Source of the DNA: Thalassia testudinum
Lineage: Eukaryota; Streptophyta; Magnoliopsida; Alismatales; Hydrocharitaceae
Reading direction: 5' to 3'
DNA: 64,000 bases
Assembly: GCA_037157565.1 (NCBI GenBank)
Contig: JAZHRO010000050.1
Location: 44,960,001 to 45,024,000 of the forward strand
Shown in pieces: positions 33,561-45,896 of the stretch. The translations under genes and the position numbers were made by a program. The notes below the pieces were generated by a model, which saw only the letters and a list, made by a program, of their open reading frames with translations, was not told the DNA's origin and made no database searches. Position 1 is the first letter of the stretch, and each line of letters opens with the position of its first letter.

Positions 33561-34432
33561 TCCCGGTGGTCAGAGAGTACCCTGACGTGTTCCCAGATGA
33601 GTTGCCATGACTACCGCCCGAGTGTGAGATCGAGTTTGAGATCTCACTGATACCGGGGACCAGCCCCATCTCCACAGCACCGTACAGGATGGCACCACTT
33701 GAGCTGCGAGAGCTCAAGTCTCAGTTGCAGGATCTTCTGGAGAAAGGCTTTGTGAGGCCCAGTGCGTCTCCATGGGAAGCCCCGATATTGTTCGTAAAGA
33801 AGAAGGATGGTACCCTACGCCTTTGTGTGGACTACAGACAGCTTAATAAGGTCACCATCAAGAACAGGTATCCGCTGCCAATGATTGATGACTTGTTTGA
33901 CCAGCTACGAGGTGCCATGGTATTCTCCAAGATCGACTTGAGGTCTGGATACCACCAGTTGAGGATCAAGGAGGCAGACGTCTCCAAGACAGCTTTCCAC
34001 ACCCGGTACGGACACTACGAGTTTCTGGTCATGCCGTTTGGGCTGACCAATGCCCCTGCTGCCTTCATGGATTTGATGAACCGGGTGTTTAGACCGTACT
34101 TGGACTAGTTTGTGGTGGTATTCATTGATGGTGTGCTCATCTATTCTCGAGATCAGACGCAGCATGGACAACAGTTGCGGATGGTTCTGAACACACTGAG
34201 GTGATGTAGGTTGTACGTCAAATACAGCAAGTGCGAGTTCTGGTTGAGGGAGGTAACCTTCTTGGGTCATGTGATCTCCGGGGATGGCTTGGCTGTGGAC
34301 TTAGCCAAGGTTGAGGCAGTGCTCAGATGGGAGAGACCGCGTACTGTTACTGAGATCCGCAGTTTCTTGGGACTAGCAGGCTACTACAGGAGGTTTATCA
34401 GGGGCTTCTCGCAGATTTCACGTCCTATGAAA
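33561..34432 (+). pseudogene. Tekay reverse transcriptase
   Basis: The domain is full length in one frame. It shows [35 protein letters not shown] and [12 protein letters not shown], then [17 protein letters not shown]. The catalytic motif, normally FIDD, reads FIDG (about 34122-34133), so the second essential Asp is lost. Stops are TGA 33608 (just upstream), TAG 34106 and TGA 34202. The thumb ([12 protein letters not shown]) is clear. Confidence 0.9.
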
Positions 34433-35150
34433 TAGTTGACCTGGAAGGACGTGCCCTTTACTTGGACAGACGCCTGTGAGGCATGTTTTCAGGAGCTGAA
34501 GGAGAGGCTAACTTCGGCTCCCGTGCTCACCATCCCAAACAGTAGTGGCGGGTTCATTGTGTACACGGATGCCTCTTTGCAGGGGTTAGGGGGTGTGCTC
34601 ATGCAGAGGGATCACGTTGTCACTTACGCTTCGCGGCAACTGAAGCCCCATGAGCATAGCTACCCTACCCACGACCTGGAGCTGGCAGCTGTCGCCTTCG
34701 CACTGAAGACTTGGAGGCACTACTTGTACAGTGAGACCTTTGAGATTTTCACATATCACAAGAGCCTCAGATACCTATTTGATCAAAAGAAGCTCAACAT
34801 GAGACAGAGACGTTGGTTGGAGCTCCTGAAGGACTATGACTGCAGCATTTCCTACCACCCGGGAAAGGCCAACGTGGTGACTGATGCCTTGTGCCGGAAG
34901 GCGCCTGCCCACTTGGCCAGTTTACAGGTGCAGAGTTGGAGCCTCTTGGAGGAGATGGGTAGTTGGCGACCCCTAGAGTTACTGGGGCACTGTGGGGTAG
35001 TGATTGTGACACGACAGACGAGGCCAGAGCTGATAGACCGCATCATCACAGGGAAGATGGCCGACCCATACTTACAGTTATTGTGTGACAGAGTGCTGTC
35101 AGGAGACCCTGGAGACTTCTCTTTTACAGACCAGGTACTGTGCATGAGGG
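34433..35150 (+). pseudogene. Tekay RNase H
   Basis: It starts at a TAG (34433). Catalytic positions are Asp in [10 protein letters not shown], Glu in [10 protein letters not shown], and Asp lost in FTYHKSL where TDHKSL is usual, so one metal ligand is Tyr. The last Asp in VTDAL is present. The frame stays open from 34436 to 35314. Confidence 0.88.
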
Positions 35151-36290
35151 GACGTTTGTGCGTTCCCAGAGACGAGGAGCTGTTGAGAGAGCTCCTGACT
35201 GAGGCACACGGTTCCAGGTTCACCATACATCCCGGAAACACAAAGATGTACCATGATTTGAGATGTGACTTTTGGTGGAGAGGGATGAAGCGGGATGTGG
35301 GTGAATTCATACAGTAGTGTTTAGTGTGCCAGCAGGTGAAGGCCGAGCATCAGAGGCCTGCAGGGCCATTACAGCCACTTCCAGTGCCAGAGTGGAAGTG
35401 GGAGAGCAACACCATGGACTTGGTGGTGGGCTTACATGTTATCTAGCGAGGACACGACGCAGTCTATGTAATCATTGACAGATTGACGAAGATGGAACGT
35501 TTCTTACCGATCCGAGTCACCTTGGGACCAGCACAGTTGGCAGAGAGGTATATCCACGACGTGATACGTCTACACGGAGTTCCACAGGAGATCGTATCCA
35601 ACCGGGATACCCATTTTACATCCCAGTTTTGGGTTGAGTTTCAGCAGGCCCTAGGGATGTGGTTGAGGTTCAGTACAGCATACCACCCCCAGACGGACGG
35701 ACAGTCTGAGCGCACGATACAGACACTTGAGGACCTTTTGCGTGCTTGTGTACTGGACTAGATGGGCTCTTGGGAGGAGCACTTGCCCCTGGCAGAGTTC
35801 GCATATAATAACAGTTATCACTCGAGCATCGGCATGGCACCCTACGAGGCTCTGTACGGACGAAGGTGTACGGCACCCTTTAGTTGGGTTGAGGTGGGGA
35901 CCAAGTGGGAGGTTGGCCCCAGGCTGATCCGGCAGAGTCAAGAGGTGATCAAGCAGATTCATAGGCGACTCCGCACTATCAGGAGCAGACAGAAGAACTA
36001 TGCCAATCAGAAATGTAGAGAGGTACAGTTTGAGGTTGGGGATCATGTCTTCCTTCGCGTTTCGCACATGAAGGGCCTACAGCGGTTTAGGGTAAGAGGG
36101 AAGCTCGCATCGAGATTCGTGGGACCCTTTGAGGTCCTGGAGCGGGTTGGACCCATTGCTTACAGGCTTGCCCTTCCTCCCCGACTTTCTGGTGTGCACG
36201 ACATGTTCCACGTGTCCAACCTCAGGAAGTACGTTGCCGATCCCAGCCACGTCCTGAGCCACGAGAGCATCGAGGTGGGTGACGGCCTGA
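35151..36290 (+). pseudogene. Tekay integrase
   Basis: The zinc-binding HHCC ([12 protein letters not shown], then CLVCQQ) is split by TAG 35315. The core shows [19 protein letters not shown] and the Glu in QSERTIQTLEDLL, so the D,D,E residues are readable. TAG 35444 and TAG 35759 interrupt it. The frame then runs open to 36487 with GPFEVLERVG, LPPRL and VFHVSNLRKY-type sequence. Integrase inserts the cDNA. Confidence 0.88.
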
Positions 36291-36487
36291 CCTACCCAGA
36301 GCAGCCAGTGCAGATTCTCGATAGAGCTGTCCGGAGTCTGAGACGGAAGCAAGTACCCCTGGTGAAGGTTTTGTGGAGGAGTCAGCGGTACGAGGAGGCT
36401 ACCTGGGAGCCTGACGCAGTGATGCGGGAGTGGTACCCGGAGCTCTTTGAGGGTACGTCTTTTCGGACCAGCTTCGATCCTCTTTGA
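36291..36487 (+). pseudogene. Tekay integrase C-terminal chromodomain
   Basis: The end of pol reads PVQILDRAVRSLRRKQVPLV followed by KVLWRSQRYEEATWEP and WYPELF. This is a chromodomain with the aromatic Trp positions of the group found in Tekay/Del chromoviruses. Such domains direct integration to histone-marked chromatin (family knowledge). The domain has no stop codon and ends at TGA 36485-36487. Confidence 0.9.
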
Positions 36488-36569
36488 GTTTGTTATGCGT
36501 ATATCGTTCTTTTCCATACTCTAGTTAGCGCAAGTTTCTGGGACGAAACTTCCTTTGAGTTTGTTATGT
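36482..36569 (+). other. 3' junction of Tekay without a polypurine tract
   Basis: The expected purine-rich tract before the 3' LTR is absent. Instead CTTTGAGTTTGTTATG occurs twice, at 36482-36497 (end of pol) and 36553-36568 (directly before the LTR). The block between them contains CAAGTTTCTGGGACGAAACT, the sequence that usually precedes the tract. Confidence 0.75.
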
Positions 36570-39285
36570 TGTTAAGACCCACAACATCAAATGTTTTTAA
36601 GACGTCTGGGAGTTGGTCCAGACGTCTGGTATTTAATTTTTGCGGCGTACGATTGCCAGTTTGCACGCGTGTGTGCACAGACTGCGCCCGCCGACCTGCA
36701 GGCGTCTCGCTTTCCTTTTCTCTCTCCCCCGACACCTTCAAATACCCTCTCCCCCTTCCCTCTCCCTCACCCACCACTCCTTCGTCTGCTCCTTCTTCCA
36801 GTGTTAGCGTGAGAGTGAGAGAGCGAGGCCAGCAGTTGCTGCCAGGCGCGTGCGTGGAGGAGGAGGTGCAGTGAGAGGGAGAAGAGGCGGAGCGCGTGAG
36901 GAAGAGAGAGCGAACTCGCCGGAGCTGCCCAAGGCCGGCTGATGGGTGCACACAGCAGGAGCGTGGTGCTGGGGAGGTTACCCCGGTGCTGCTGCAGCTT
37001 AGGCAGCAGGCGGACGAGCGCGGTGCATGCACACGCAGCGGGAAGAAGGCGAGAAGGTTCTGATTCTGGGAAAATTTCCTAGAATCATACGTCTGGACCT
37101 ACGTCCAGATGACGTGGGAGATGTCTGGAGGAAGATCCAGACGTTTGAATGGTACGATATTCTCATCTTTCTCCTTGCGGATGCGGCCATGCAGGCTGTT
37201 CCGCCGAAGGTTTTGCCTTATTTCCGTGTTGAGATCATTTGGTTACGCGTGCAGGATTCATTCGGGAAGGTGCAACGACACGCCCTCCCACACAGATCAG
37301 ACGTCTGGGCACAGCACCAGATGGCGGAGAGAGTCTCCAAACGTCCGGAGTGATAGTCGGACGTCTGGAACTAGGTGCAGATGGTTCAGCGGGATCCTGG
37401 ACATCTGAAGAACAGCTCAGAGTAAGGTATGATCTGAATCACCTTTTAAGACGTCTGGAAGGTGTTCCAGACGTCTGATTTGAGGCAGAAGTTGTCATTT
37501 TTGACCCGTTTAAGGTCCGTTCGAAGTCCGATTTCCGCGTTTGAGATTCCGTTCTTCTCAGAATTAGTTCCTCTACTTGTTTAAAATAGTTTTATCCTAT
37601 TCTGAGTGGTTCCTTGTGATTGATCCTTGTATTAGGACCTCGTCCCATTGCAGCTCTGGGGGTTGTGGAGGCACGCGGACCTGCCGATTACGCCCCCATT
37701 ACTTTCGATTTTGCAGGTACAGTGGCTCCCATTGGATGTTTACCAACATTAATGCATCTTTGAGATAAATAATAGATTTTAGGGCATGGCATGAATCCTA
37801 GGGTCTAAAAACTAGATTGAATGATAGATCCTAGGATATGGCATGAATCCTAAGACTGGAAAACTAGATTGAATGATAGATCCTAGGGTGTGGCATGAAT
37901 CCTAGGAACAGAAACACTGATAACGAATGTCGTCAATACATGAATTGCAGTCTTGGAAAAGTAGATAGAACAATGATAATTGCCTATAATTGGATAACAG
38001 CTACTTGTATATGAATGGATATTAACTGTTGGGAACACGAGCTATATGAGAATAAAACTGAAATGATGAAACCTAAAATGGCTTGGCTAGAGAAATACGA
38101 GCATGAACCCTACGGGGAATTAGGAGTATAGCTCCTGAAAAGTATATAGAATGGAATTGGGGAAGTAAGCTGGCCCTTGAGTACGGAGTACCAAGGAGAG
38201 CGACTGTCCCCCCCTTTTGTTTAGTGCAGAGCGGAGCTAGCTGCCCCAGGGGCCCGGGGTTAGGTCTGGCCACTTTGTACCAACTTTTGGCCCTCGCGTA
38301 CACAGTACTGAGGAGAGCTACTAGTGTAGGGAGAGTGGTAGCCACCCCACGGGCCCTGGGGTTCTTCTAGCCTTCCTACACGGACTTGTTAGGCCCACTG
38401 GGCAAACCAGGGTAGTCAGGTGAGGGTGAGCGGAATGTGGAGGGGCAAGACCCTTGTTTAGTTACTGTGGAGGGGCTAGACCCCTGTTACTGAGAGGGCT
38501 CTACCCTATACTGGTTCTATGCTATACTTGGGCGCACTCGTTAACGGAAACGACTGACGGCGTGCCAGTGTGGGGTAGCTACCCGTGCGTCTATTGCGCG
38601 TGCCGTAGACACCGTTACATCTGTCAGCGACCTTGGGGTGGTTGATTAAGGGTAGGACCACCACGGGGGACTCTCCTGGCCAGGAGAGCACCACGTGCTA
38701 CTTCTACTTTTCAGAAAAGACTACAATCAAGATCGTTCCCATGAGGAACATTCGAGATCAAGAAAAAGATCTGAGCAATAAACCAAGAAAGGGTAAAATA
38801 AAGAAAGAAATTAAAACAACAGCTACTTGTTTACCTTTACGGTTTTCTTAGCTAGCTGGTTGACACTCTACTCAGTGTTTCGCTGACGTTTCACCTTTGT
38901 CACCTTTTCAGGACCAGGTGTTGAGCAGCAAGAGCCTGCGGCTGCTGAGGGTGCTGGGCCTAGTAGAGCCCAGTAGTTCTACTTGTGTTGTACTTGCTGT
39001 ACCGTTTGTCTATTTTAGTAAGTATACTCTGTTACACTTGTACTCTTTTATTGTAAGCATCATATTTCTGTACCTGTTTGAATTCTCTACTGTTGTGGTG
39101 GTATGTACTGTAGTAGTTCTCTTCTTTACTGCTGTGCTTTTGTTATTGTTAGTTACATGCATAATGAATGTGGTTTAGTTTACTGTTCCTTTGGTTACTT
39201 TCTCATTGGATGACTGGGTCTTGGGATCAGTCGAGTCGGTTCGATTCTCGTGTCTCGTAGGGATTCGGGAATCGGGTCGTAACGC
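36570..39285 (+). repeat. 3' LTR of the Tekay element
   Basis: The LTR is 2716 bp and starts TGTTAAGACCCACAACATC. It carries the same palindrome array (36601-37480), with CCAGACGTCTGG at 36618-36629 where the 5' LTR has two decayed words, so it is about 20 bp shorter there. It ends GTCGTAACG and is followed by CCAAC (39286-39290), the right target duplication. Confidence 0.92.
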
Positions 39286-40311
39286 CAACCTTAGTCCTCT
39301 TGGGCTTATTCTAGGGCTTAAACACTCATGCATTCATTAAGATCCAAATTAGTCCTAGAAAGGTTGAGGAAAGTGCAAAGCTGATGTAGTAGATCTAAGG
39401 CTTAGGTATTATTTAGACCTGTTGCCAACCCTTTGGTTTGTGGGACTTGGCAACCTAAGAGCCCAAAATCACACATTAGTTTGGTTCAATGCACTTAATA
39501 AAGAAATCATGCCAAAAATGTTCTATTTTGAAAAGTCATCTCGAAGATCTAGCTTAAGAGCGACTTGAAAACACAAGTTGATTGGTCGAGTTCCCAGTAA
39601 AGAGAGGTGGAAAATTTCCCTTAAAGATGCATATTAACATATCATCTCCTCGGTGATTGTCTCCTAGGATATCTAAATAGTCTATTGGGAGCATGTAAGC
39701 ACCTTGTGCTGGTTCAGGTGCCATGGGCGGGATTATCTCAAAATGTCGATTGCTAGAGCCTAAATTTAGCTACAGAATGCCATGGGAAACACTATTCCAA
39801 AGTGTCGACTGCCAGGGTTCTAGGGGTTTCCATGGACAGTGCTATCCCGAAGTATGGATTGCTAGGGACCCTTCAAAGATTGATGGTGGGGACAAGCAAT
39901 CTGATACATACCATGTTTAGGGCCAATCCGAGGTTGGATTTTGGGAAACATAAAAAGAAAAGAGAGAAAACTCTTAAAATGAAAAATCCTTCCATCTCTT
40001 TCTCATTAAAATGCACTAGCAAACTGAACCTGGACATGATACGTCTACGCACAGGTGCTTTAACCACTAGGCTCAATGAACCTCTAGGCAGTTTTTACGG
40101 GCCTTAGAAACCTTCGTGGTAAACCCAAGCTGAAGCTGGTCAGGTCTGGATCTTAGCTGGTACTTGAGTACCTCTAGGCCTATTATTGGTATTTTGATCT
40201 AATTTCTAGAATGCGGTTTAGTAGGACAACCTGACGGTTACATCTGCCTTTAAGACCTGGTTTGATCCATAGGATTTTGCTAGGGACTAGCAAAAGCTAG
40301 ACATGGGGGTA
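39286..40311 (+). other. Element A spacer after pol, right part, with polypurine tract
   Basis: This continues the spacer cut at 28802. It resembles the post-pol spacer of J (GACAGTGCTATCCCGAAGT here, GACAGTACTATCTCGAAGT at 52524). It ends in AGACATGGGGGTA, a short polypurine tract next to the LTR at 40312. No ORF is supported. Confidence 0.75.
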
Positions 40312-42510
40312 TGATGGAAACACCATCATGGGCCCTAAATAGCCACATTTAGTTAGATTTGATTGATCAAAGCTCCTACATAATCATCTGGGGGTCGTAA
40401 TCCCACATTATTCTGAATTGAGAGAAGAACAGGAAATCAAGATTAATTCTGTAATTTTAATAGTATATCATAAACACTGATTAACCATGGGTCACTCAAG
40501 GGTTAAATCAAGGTTAAATGATCTTAAAAGTCGAAAAAGTGGGTCAACATTGACAGAAATGGGGTTTCACACGTTTCAAAAACTAAAACAGCACACCAAA
40601 ATGCTAATTTCATACTCACTTAAATTAAAGAGGGTTTTGTTAGGATAAAAATCATCTAAACCTCCTAAAATTTATATAAAAATATTCTAAGAGGTTTAGT
40701 ACCCTTTGTTTGACCATCTAAATCTATGTTGACCTAGAATAGAGTTGTAGATAGAATTTTGCCCTAATTTGGGATTTTATGCAAATTTCCCAATCAAACA
40801 TGGTCAAAACTGAAATCCAACTTCGCCATTAGATTCCTTGGGTTCAAATTAGGTTAAGGCCAAAATTTGGACCCAATTAGAGTACATCATGACCTAGTTT
40901 GCAATTTAGCCCTTTAAAACTTTATTTCTTACATTTACCCACTAAGTTTTGAATTATTTACAAATGGGTCTCTAACTTCTTGTAATTTTATTCACTTAGG
41001 TCCCTGTCACCATTGGTAGTGGGAACACACCTTCAGCGAAGATTCGAGGAAGGTTTCTCCCTCAAATCAGAGCCAATCACCTCCAAATTTAGAGGGAAAA
41101 CCTGTGTGAAGATCCCCAATCTCCTTAACCACCTTTTGATCTCCAAATCAAGCTCTAGACTGCAATCAAACTAGAGATTTTTAGGGATTTGTCTCCCTGA
41201 AAATCTAAGCTATCTAAGCTTCTTTCCAACCTTAGAGCTTGACCTTGGCCTTATAAAAGGACCCCCTTCGCCAAACCATCCTCATTATCGTGGTTTGAGG
41301 CCAAAATACCCTCTTCTTCTCCTTCCCCTGGCCTACTCCAACCAAGCTCCGATGACCTTCTTGTTCTGTCTTTGTTTCCCTCTACCACATACAATAGGTA
41401 GAGTCTTCCCTCTGTCCTCCACTCCTTGCCATACAAAGCAAGAGCCATCCACCCCTTCAACGTTGTCGCTCCTCGCCATCAGAGCATTCATCTTCCAAGA
41501 TGCCAGCCCATCGCAACTAGCCTTGACCTCCCTCCGTATCATCTCCTAACTCGCCTAGATCTCTTCCTCTCCCTTTCCTCTTCACTTTTATCCATCTACA
41601 CTTTGATTTCGATCGCTGATCGCTTCGAACCACCTCCATCTTCCCTAGCGCCGGCGAAGCTCCGGCGACATCATGCGAATGCCACACCACACCAAACCAC
41701 CCGCAAGCGAGCCCGCAAGCATCACCTTGCCTCACTGATCAAAAGCCCCAAGGAAATTTGGGGCATTGATCACTTTCACACTCCACCAAACACTACCACA
41801 TCCGTTCACCCTCTCCAACTTCGCCATACACCTACACACTCTCAACCACCACAAGAACATCACCAACACCTTCGCCACCACTTGGCGAAGCTATTGAGCT
41901 TTCTAATTGGGACGATAAGCCCATATTCTAGCTTTTCAGGTTCGTTGGATCACCGCTACTCGCCACCATCTTCTCCAACACAAACTGCCCACCTCCAGCC
42001 ATTATACAACCTGCTGTGACTCACGAATTGAAGTGGCTCTAGGTTCTGAAGTGTCTTAGGTCTGCTGTTGAAGTAAGAGGTAGCAACTGCTGCTTTAATT
42101 CTTTGTCTACATCCGTGTAGATAGCAGCAACGAGGAGTTGCTTACTTTAGTCCCACATCATGTGTGGGAAAGTTTGTGAAGGAAGATAAAGGAAATTCGT
42201 GCCCTCAACCGATTGCTTCCAAGAGCATCGAGGTGAGGTCCCGCTCGCACGCTCTAGTGTACATGCCCTTTCTCGCGGTTCATGGCATGCGGGTCTGGGC
42301 AAGATTCGTTTACCCAGTTATTCGGGTGTGTTTTGGTTCTGAAGAGAGAGATCCGAGGAGGATGGGGGAGGGTTTTGCACTATTGACTTTAGGATTCATG
42401 CTTCCTCTCCTCTCTCAACACTTAGTAGGATTTTTAGATGTGTTTTTCTTTATTTTTTTAGAATTTTCTTTCCTAAGTAGGGCCAAAGGATTGTTCAGAC
42501 CTTATTGCAG
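40312..42510 (+). repeat. 3' LTR of element A, cut by F
   Basis: It begins TGATGGAAACACCATCATGG right after the polypurine tract and shares its early part with LTR 17364-20318 (AAAGCTCCTACATAA, the AATCAAGATTAA region). The TATA box is TTATAAAAGG (41251-41260), followed by a CT-rich leader. The ORF at 41426-42019 lies in this leader and has no recognisable domain. The LTR stops at 42510 where F starts. Confidence 0.75.
41251..41260 (+). promoter_or_regulatory. TATA box of LTR A
   Basis: TTATAAAAGG stands about 940 bp into the LTR, before a pyrimidine-rich leader. Confidence 0.6.
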
Positions 42511-44321
42511 TGTGACACCAAAACTATAAATCTATAGTCATCAGAAAAATTCACCAATTTTACTCAAGATTTATCGTTCAAAGAGAAAATAGATACAAGT
42601 GTTTTCATGCGATTTAGATGACTTGATAATTTGATAAAAATTCAAGAAATGAGATATTTTAGATTCCGTTCTGCAATTTGACCGCTTGTTAGGCACGGAT
42701 TTTCTAATTGATTTTTGAATAAGTTAAGCATCAAAGTTTTGCAGAAGGAATCCCATCCTGACATCCCACCCTCAAACAACATTTAGAGATTTTCTGATGA
42801 CCAAAACTTGAAAAACTAGTTTTCTAACTCAAACCTAGGATTCTGGACTCAATACAAATTCCTAGTAAACCAAAGTAAAGGACTCTTTTTTGGGTTTTTA
42901 GTTTTATTATATTTTTTTGGGTTTTCTTTGAATATGAAAGCAATAAAATAGAGACACACAAGCAAATATAAGCTACTAAAAAGGTTGGAATACTCAAAAA
43001 TAAGAAATCTTTTGTTAATTGCATGAGTTAAGTTACAACTAGAAAATAACTCGAACTTAAACTACTACAAGTAAGCAAACTAGAGGAGAAAAAAAAGTGT
43101 TAAGATGAAGAATGTGGAGGAGACAATGGTGGACTCATGGTGGGGGTGGAGGATTACATTGACAAACACTGGGAGATTGCTTGATTGAAGGAGATGCAAA
43201 GAAGTGAAAGCCCAAGATGCCACGAAGAAGAAGATGCTCAACATGTAAGAGGTTGTAGGGTGCATGAGATGTTGTACAGAGGTAGAAAGGTAGACCTAGG
43301 GTTTTCTGGTGAAGGAAGAAGAAGAAGAAGGAGAAGGATATAGGAGAGATGGAGAAGAGTGGCATGGAGGATGAGGAAGCTGGAGAAGATGAAGAAGAAG
43401 ATATGGAGCGAATTAGGGTTTTGGAGAAGGCGGGGAGGGGGATCAGCTATGGAGATGGAGGAGGATGGAGATCGTAGACTTGGAGGTGGAGAGACGATTA
43501 AGGTAAAGAATATAAGCATGAAGCCTTGGAGGGGTGGTGTATATATAGGAGGGAAGGTGTGATGCGATTTGTTGAGAGGTTGTGCCTTGTATTAATGTGA
43601 TGGATGGTAGTGATGGGGGGAGGAAGAATGGATGGCCAAGATGGTGTTTGAGAGGTGGCATGGAGATTAGAAGATAGGATTAGGTTGGTGTGGAACTTAT
43701 GAAAGGTTAAGATTAAGTCTTGCATGGATTGGAGGACTAGGATTAGATCTAAGGTGGTGCCACTTTTTGGTTACTAGGGTTTAGAGTTGGAGTTGGGATT
43801 TGTATAGGTAGGATTTAGGTAGGTCTTTGATGGAGGGCAAGGATGGGATTACATTTGGCATAGAGGAAGGGATAAGGAGGGGGAGGGTTGGTGCCACTTA
43901 AAGGGTAGATTAAGGTTGTTGGGGTGGCTTAGGTGGCAAGGTGTGATGTAGTAGAGATGACGTGTCATAAGGAGATTGGATGGAAGTTGTGGCCATGGAT
44001 TGATAAGGTAGAGGGTGGTGTAGTAGATGGCCATAATAGTGGAGTGGGCTAGGTGTTGGGTTAATTAGATTAGGTGGCCCAATGGAATTAAGGCTGGAAT
44101 TTCATGGTCATTTTATTTTCTGATTCAGCTCTGGTACACCTATAAGAAAGAATTAAACCTCAAGTTAATAATTATGTACAAATTAAGCTTAGTTATGCAT
44201 AGCTAAGTCTAGGATGCATGTATACACACACATATATAAAATGCCCTAGTTCTAATGCAATTAAAACTATAAGACTAACATAATTAGGCATATTATGACA
44301 TAATTAAGCAAGTATATTACA
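42511..44321 (-). repeat. 3' LTR of element F
   Basis: This is an LTR of about 1.8 kb on the minus strand. It starts at 44321 (TGTAATATAC) next to AAAAGTTAGGCATGGAGG, a polypurine tract read from the right. A CCTATATATACACC box lies at 43537-43550. The left end TGTGACACC at 42511 breaks LTR A. The early part is related to LTRs D and G. It lacks the TGAT hairpin seen in the other LTRs. The frames at 43135-43725 are repeats of CT-rich leader and are not coding. Confidence 0.65.
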
Positions 44322-45896
44322 CCTCCATGCCTAACTTTTGCTCATCCTCAAGCAAAACAAAGTTGGAAAAATGACTTTGAAAAGAAAAATTCAATCGAAA
44401 ATTGAGTCTGAGCAAGGATAGGATAAGTCACCACAACACAGACTTTTAGAGATAAACATTTGAGACACATAGGTGAAATAATCTCAAATAAATTAAAACC
44501 CTAAAAAAATTCGACAACGCCTCTCAAATCTCTTCCCTCCTACTCCCCCATCAAAAACAAAATCCCATGCCTAAACCCCTTCCCCCATCCTAAAGGTAAA
44601 CCCAAAAGCCCACACCCCGTCTCCAATCGCACCTCCCCCTCCGATCCAAAAACCCCAAAAAAAAATCCTTTCCCAATCTCCAATCGCGTGGGTAGCTAGA
44701 TCCACTCTTTTCTTTCCTCTATCGGCTTCCCCTTCCCCTTGCTGTCGCGCAAGATCGATCCATGTCGTTGTCGTCTTCCTGTCGCGCGAGACTTCCCCTC
44801 TCGATCGATCCACGTCGCAACCACGCGCTCTCCTTTCTCGATCGATCAACTCAATTGCAACTGCTCCATCGGTCATCTCACGCATATTCTCTTCCAGTAG
44901 ATCGATCTATGAACGTGACCTTAATCTCTCAACCTCTTCCTCCTCTGATGTAGGGTTGATGCCACCCTCCACTCCAACCGATCGCCTCCTTCTCTCCTCT
45001 CCTCTCCTCCAGTCTGTGCTCCTCCGGCCATCTCTGCTCCTCCGCCCTCCATGCGCCCGATCACTGCCTCCTTTGCCCAATCGCTGCACATAAATGATTT
45101 AGGCTAGAGGTCCATCTCCACCTCTCTCTGTTGCGTGGTTTTTCATTTTTTATTTTTGATTTTAGAAGCTGCATTCCTATATGTTGGTATTCTTATTTGG
45201 ATGTATAAATCACCAATATACCTTCTAACAAGAACATGTGTCCAACACAAGACAAGTTAGTGCTAGTTGAATTTCCTAGAATACTTCTATGCACAGGAGT
45301 GCTTTGAGTGGTCAATGGTCGTGGTCTAGGTAAGACTTTGCCATCGTCCCAATGCCATCATCCCTACTGCAGTGGTAATTTATGTAATAGCTTATGTCAC
45401 TTGGTGAACTTGCTTATTTACATTTATGACAATAAAAAATTTCTTGTTTTGGTTGATTTCAACTAAAATTCTTCCCAATTATCTAATAATTATGAATAAT
45501 AGAATTCTAATTTAAAACCATCAAATTCTACTTCAAATTCCCATCTTCATATGATGAGTTAATCCAAATTCGACCTATTTATGCCCTTGTGCGACATCTA
45601 TAAATTTTCATGAGGAAACGGATTGTTGCATACATTTCTTCTTTCAAGGGACCCTTTGACGAAAAGCAACTAGGTAATTATCTTTTTGTTAGTGTATAAA
45701 GTTCTATCTATGTATGAAGCATAAACGTAAACTTTGACTATTTAATTATACTTGCAACCAAATAATCTCCTAGAAAAATCATTAGGATATGCTTTCATTT
45801 ACTAATTCTCACAACCAAATAAAGAAGTGGATATCCTTCTAATAGTACTACATAATACAAGATTACAATCTTTGCAACAAAAATTGGGCTAGATAA
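44322..45896 (-). other. Element F internal region and unassigned sequence
   Basis: 44322-44480 reads like the 3' spacer of F (compare 62131-62300 of G). 44500-45110 is pyrimidine-rich and GC-rich with four GATCGATC palindromes (44753, 44802, 44839, 44900). It looks like an LTR or gene leader, but I find no protein domain. 45110-45896 is AT-rich and carries no ORF. The small frames here are not supported as genes. Confidence 0.4.

Larger units (their letters stand above)
28803..39285 (+). mobile_element. Tekay/Del-type chromovirus (Ty3/gypsy), complete in outline
   Basis: The LTRs (28803-31540 and 36570-39285), the tRNA-iMet primer site, gag, protease, RT, RNase H, integrase and a C-terminal chromodomain are all in the expected order. 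CCAAC flanks both ends. LTRs of about 2.7 kb and the chromodomain point to the Tekay/Del clade. The pol frame has no frameshift from about 32200 to 36487 but holds 15 nonsense codons, all TAG or TGA. The LTRs differ at many sites, often CpG, so the insertion is old. It sits in the post-pol spacer of element A. Confidence 0.92.

Noticed and set aside
41426..42019. 197-codon frame in LTR A
   Set aside because: It is in the CT-rich leader after the TATA box. Ser/Pro/His-rich composition follows from base bias and no relative is visible in the sister LTRs.
44571..45089. Host gene exon candidate
   Set aside because: Frames on both strands are low-complexity (Arg- or Ser-rich), with no domain and no consistent splice sites.
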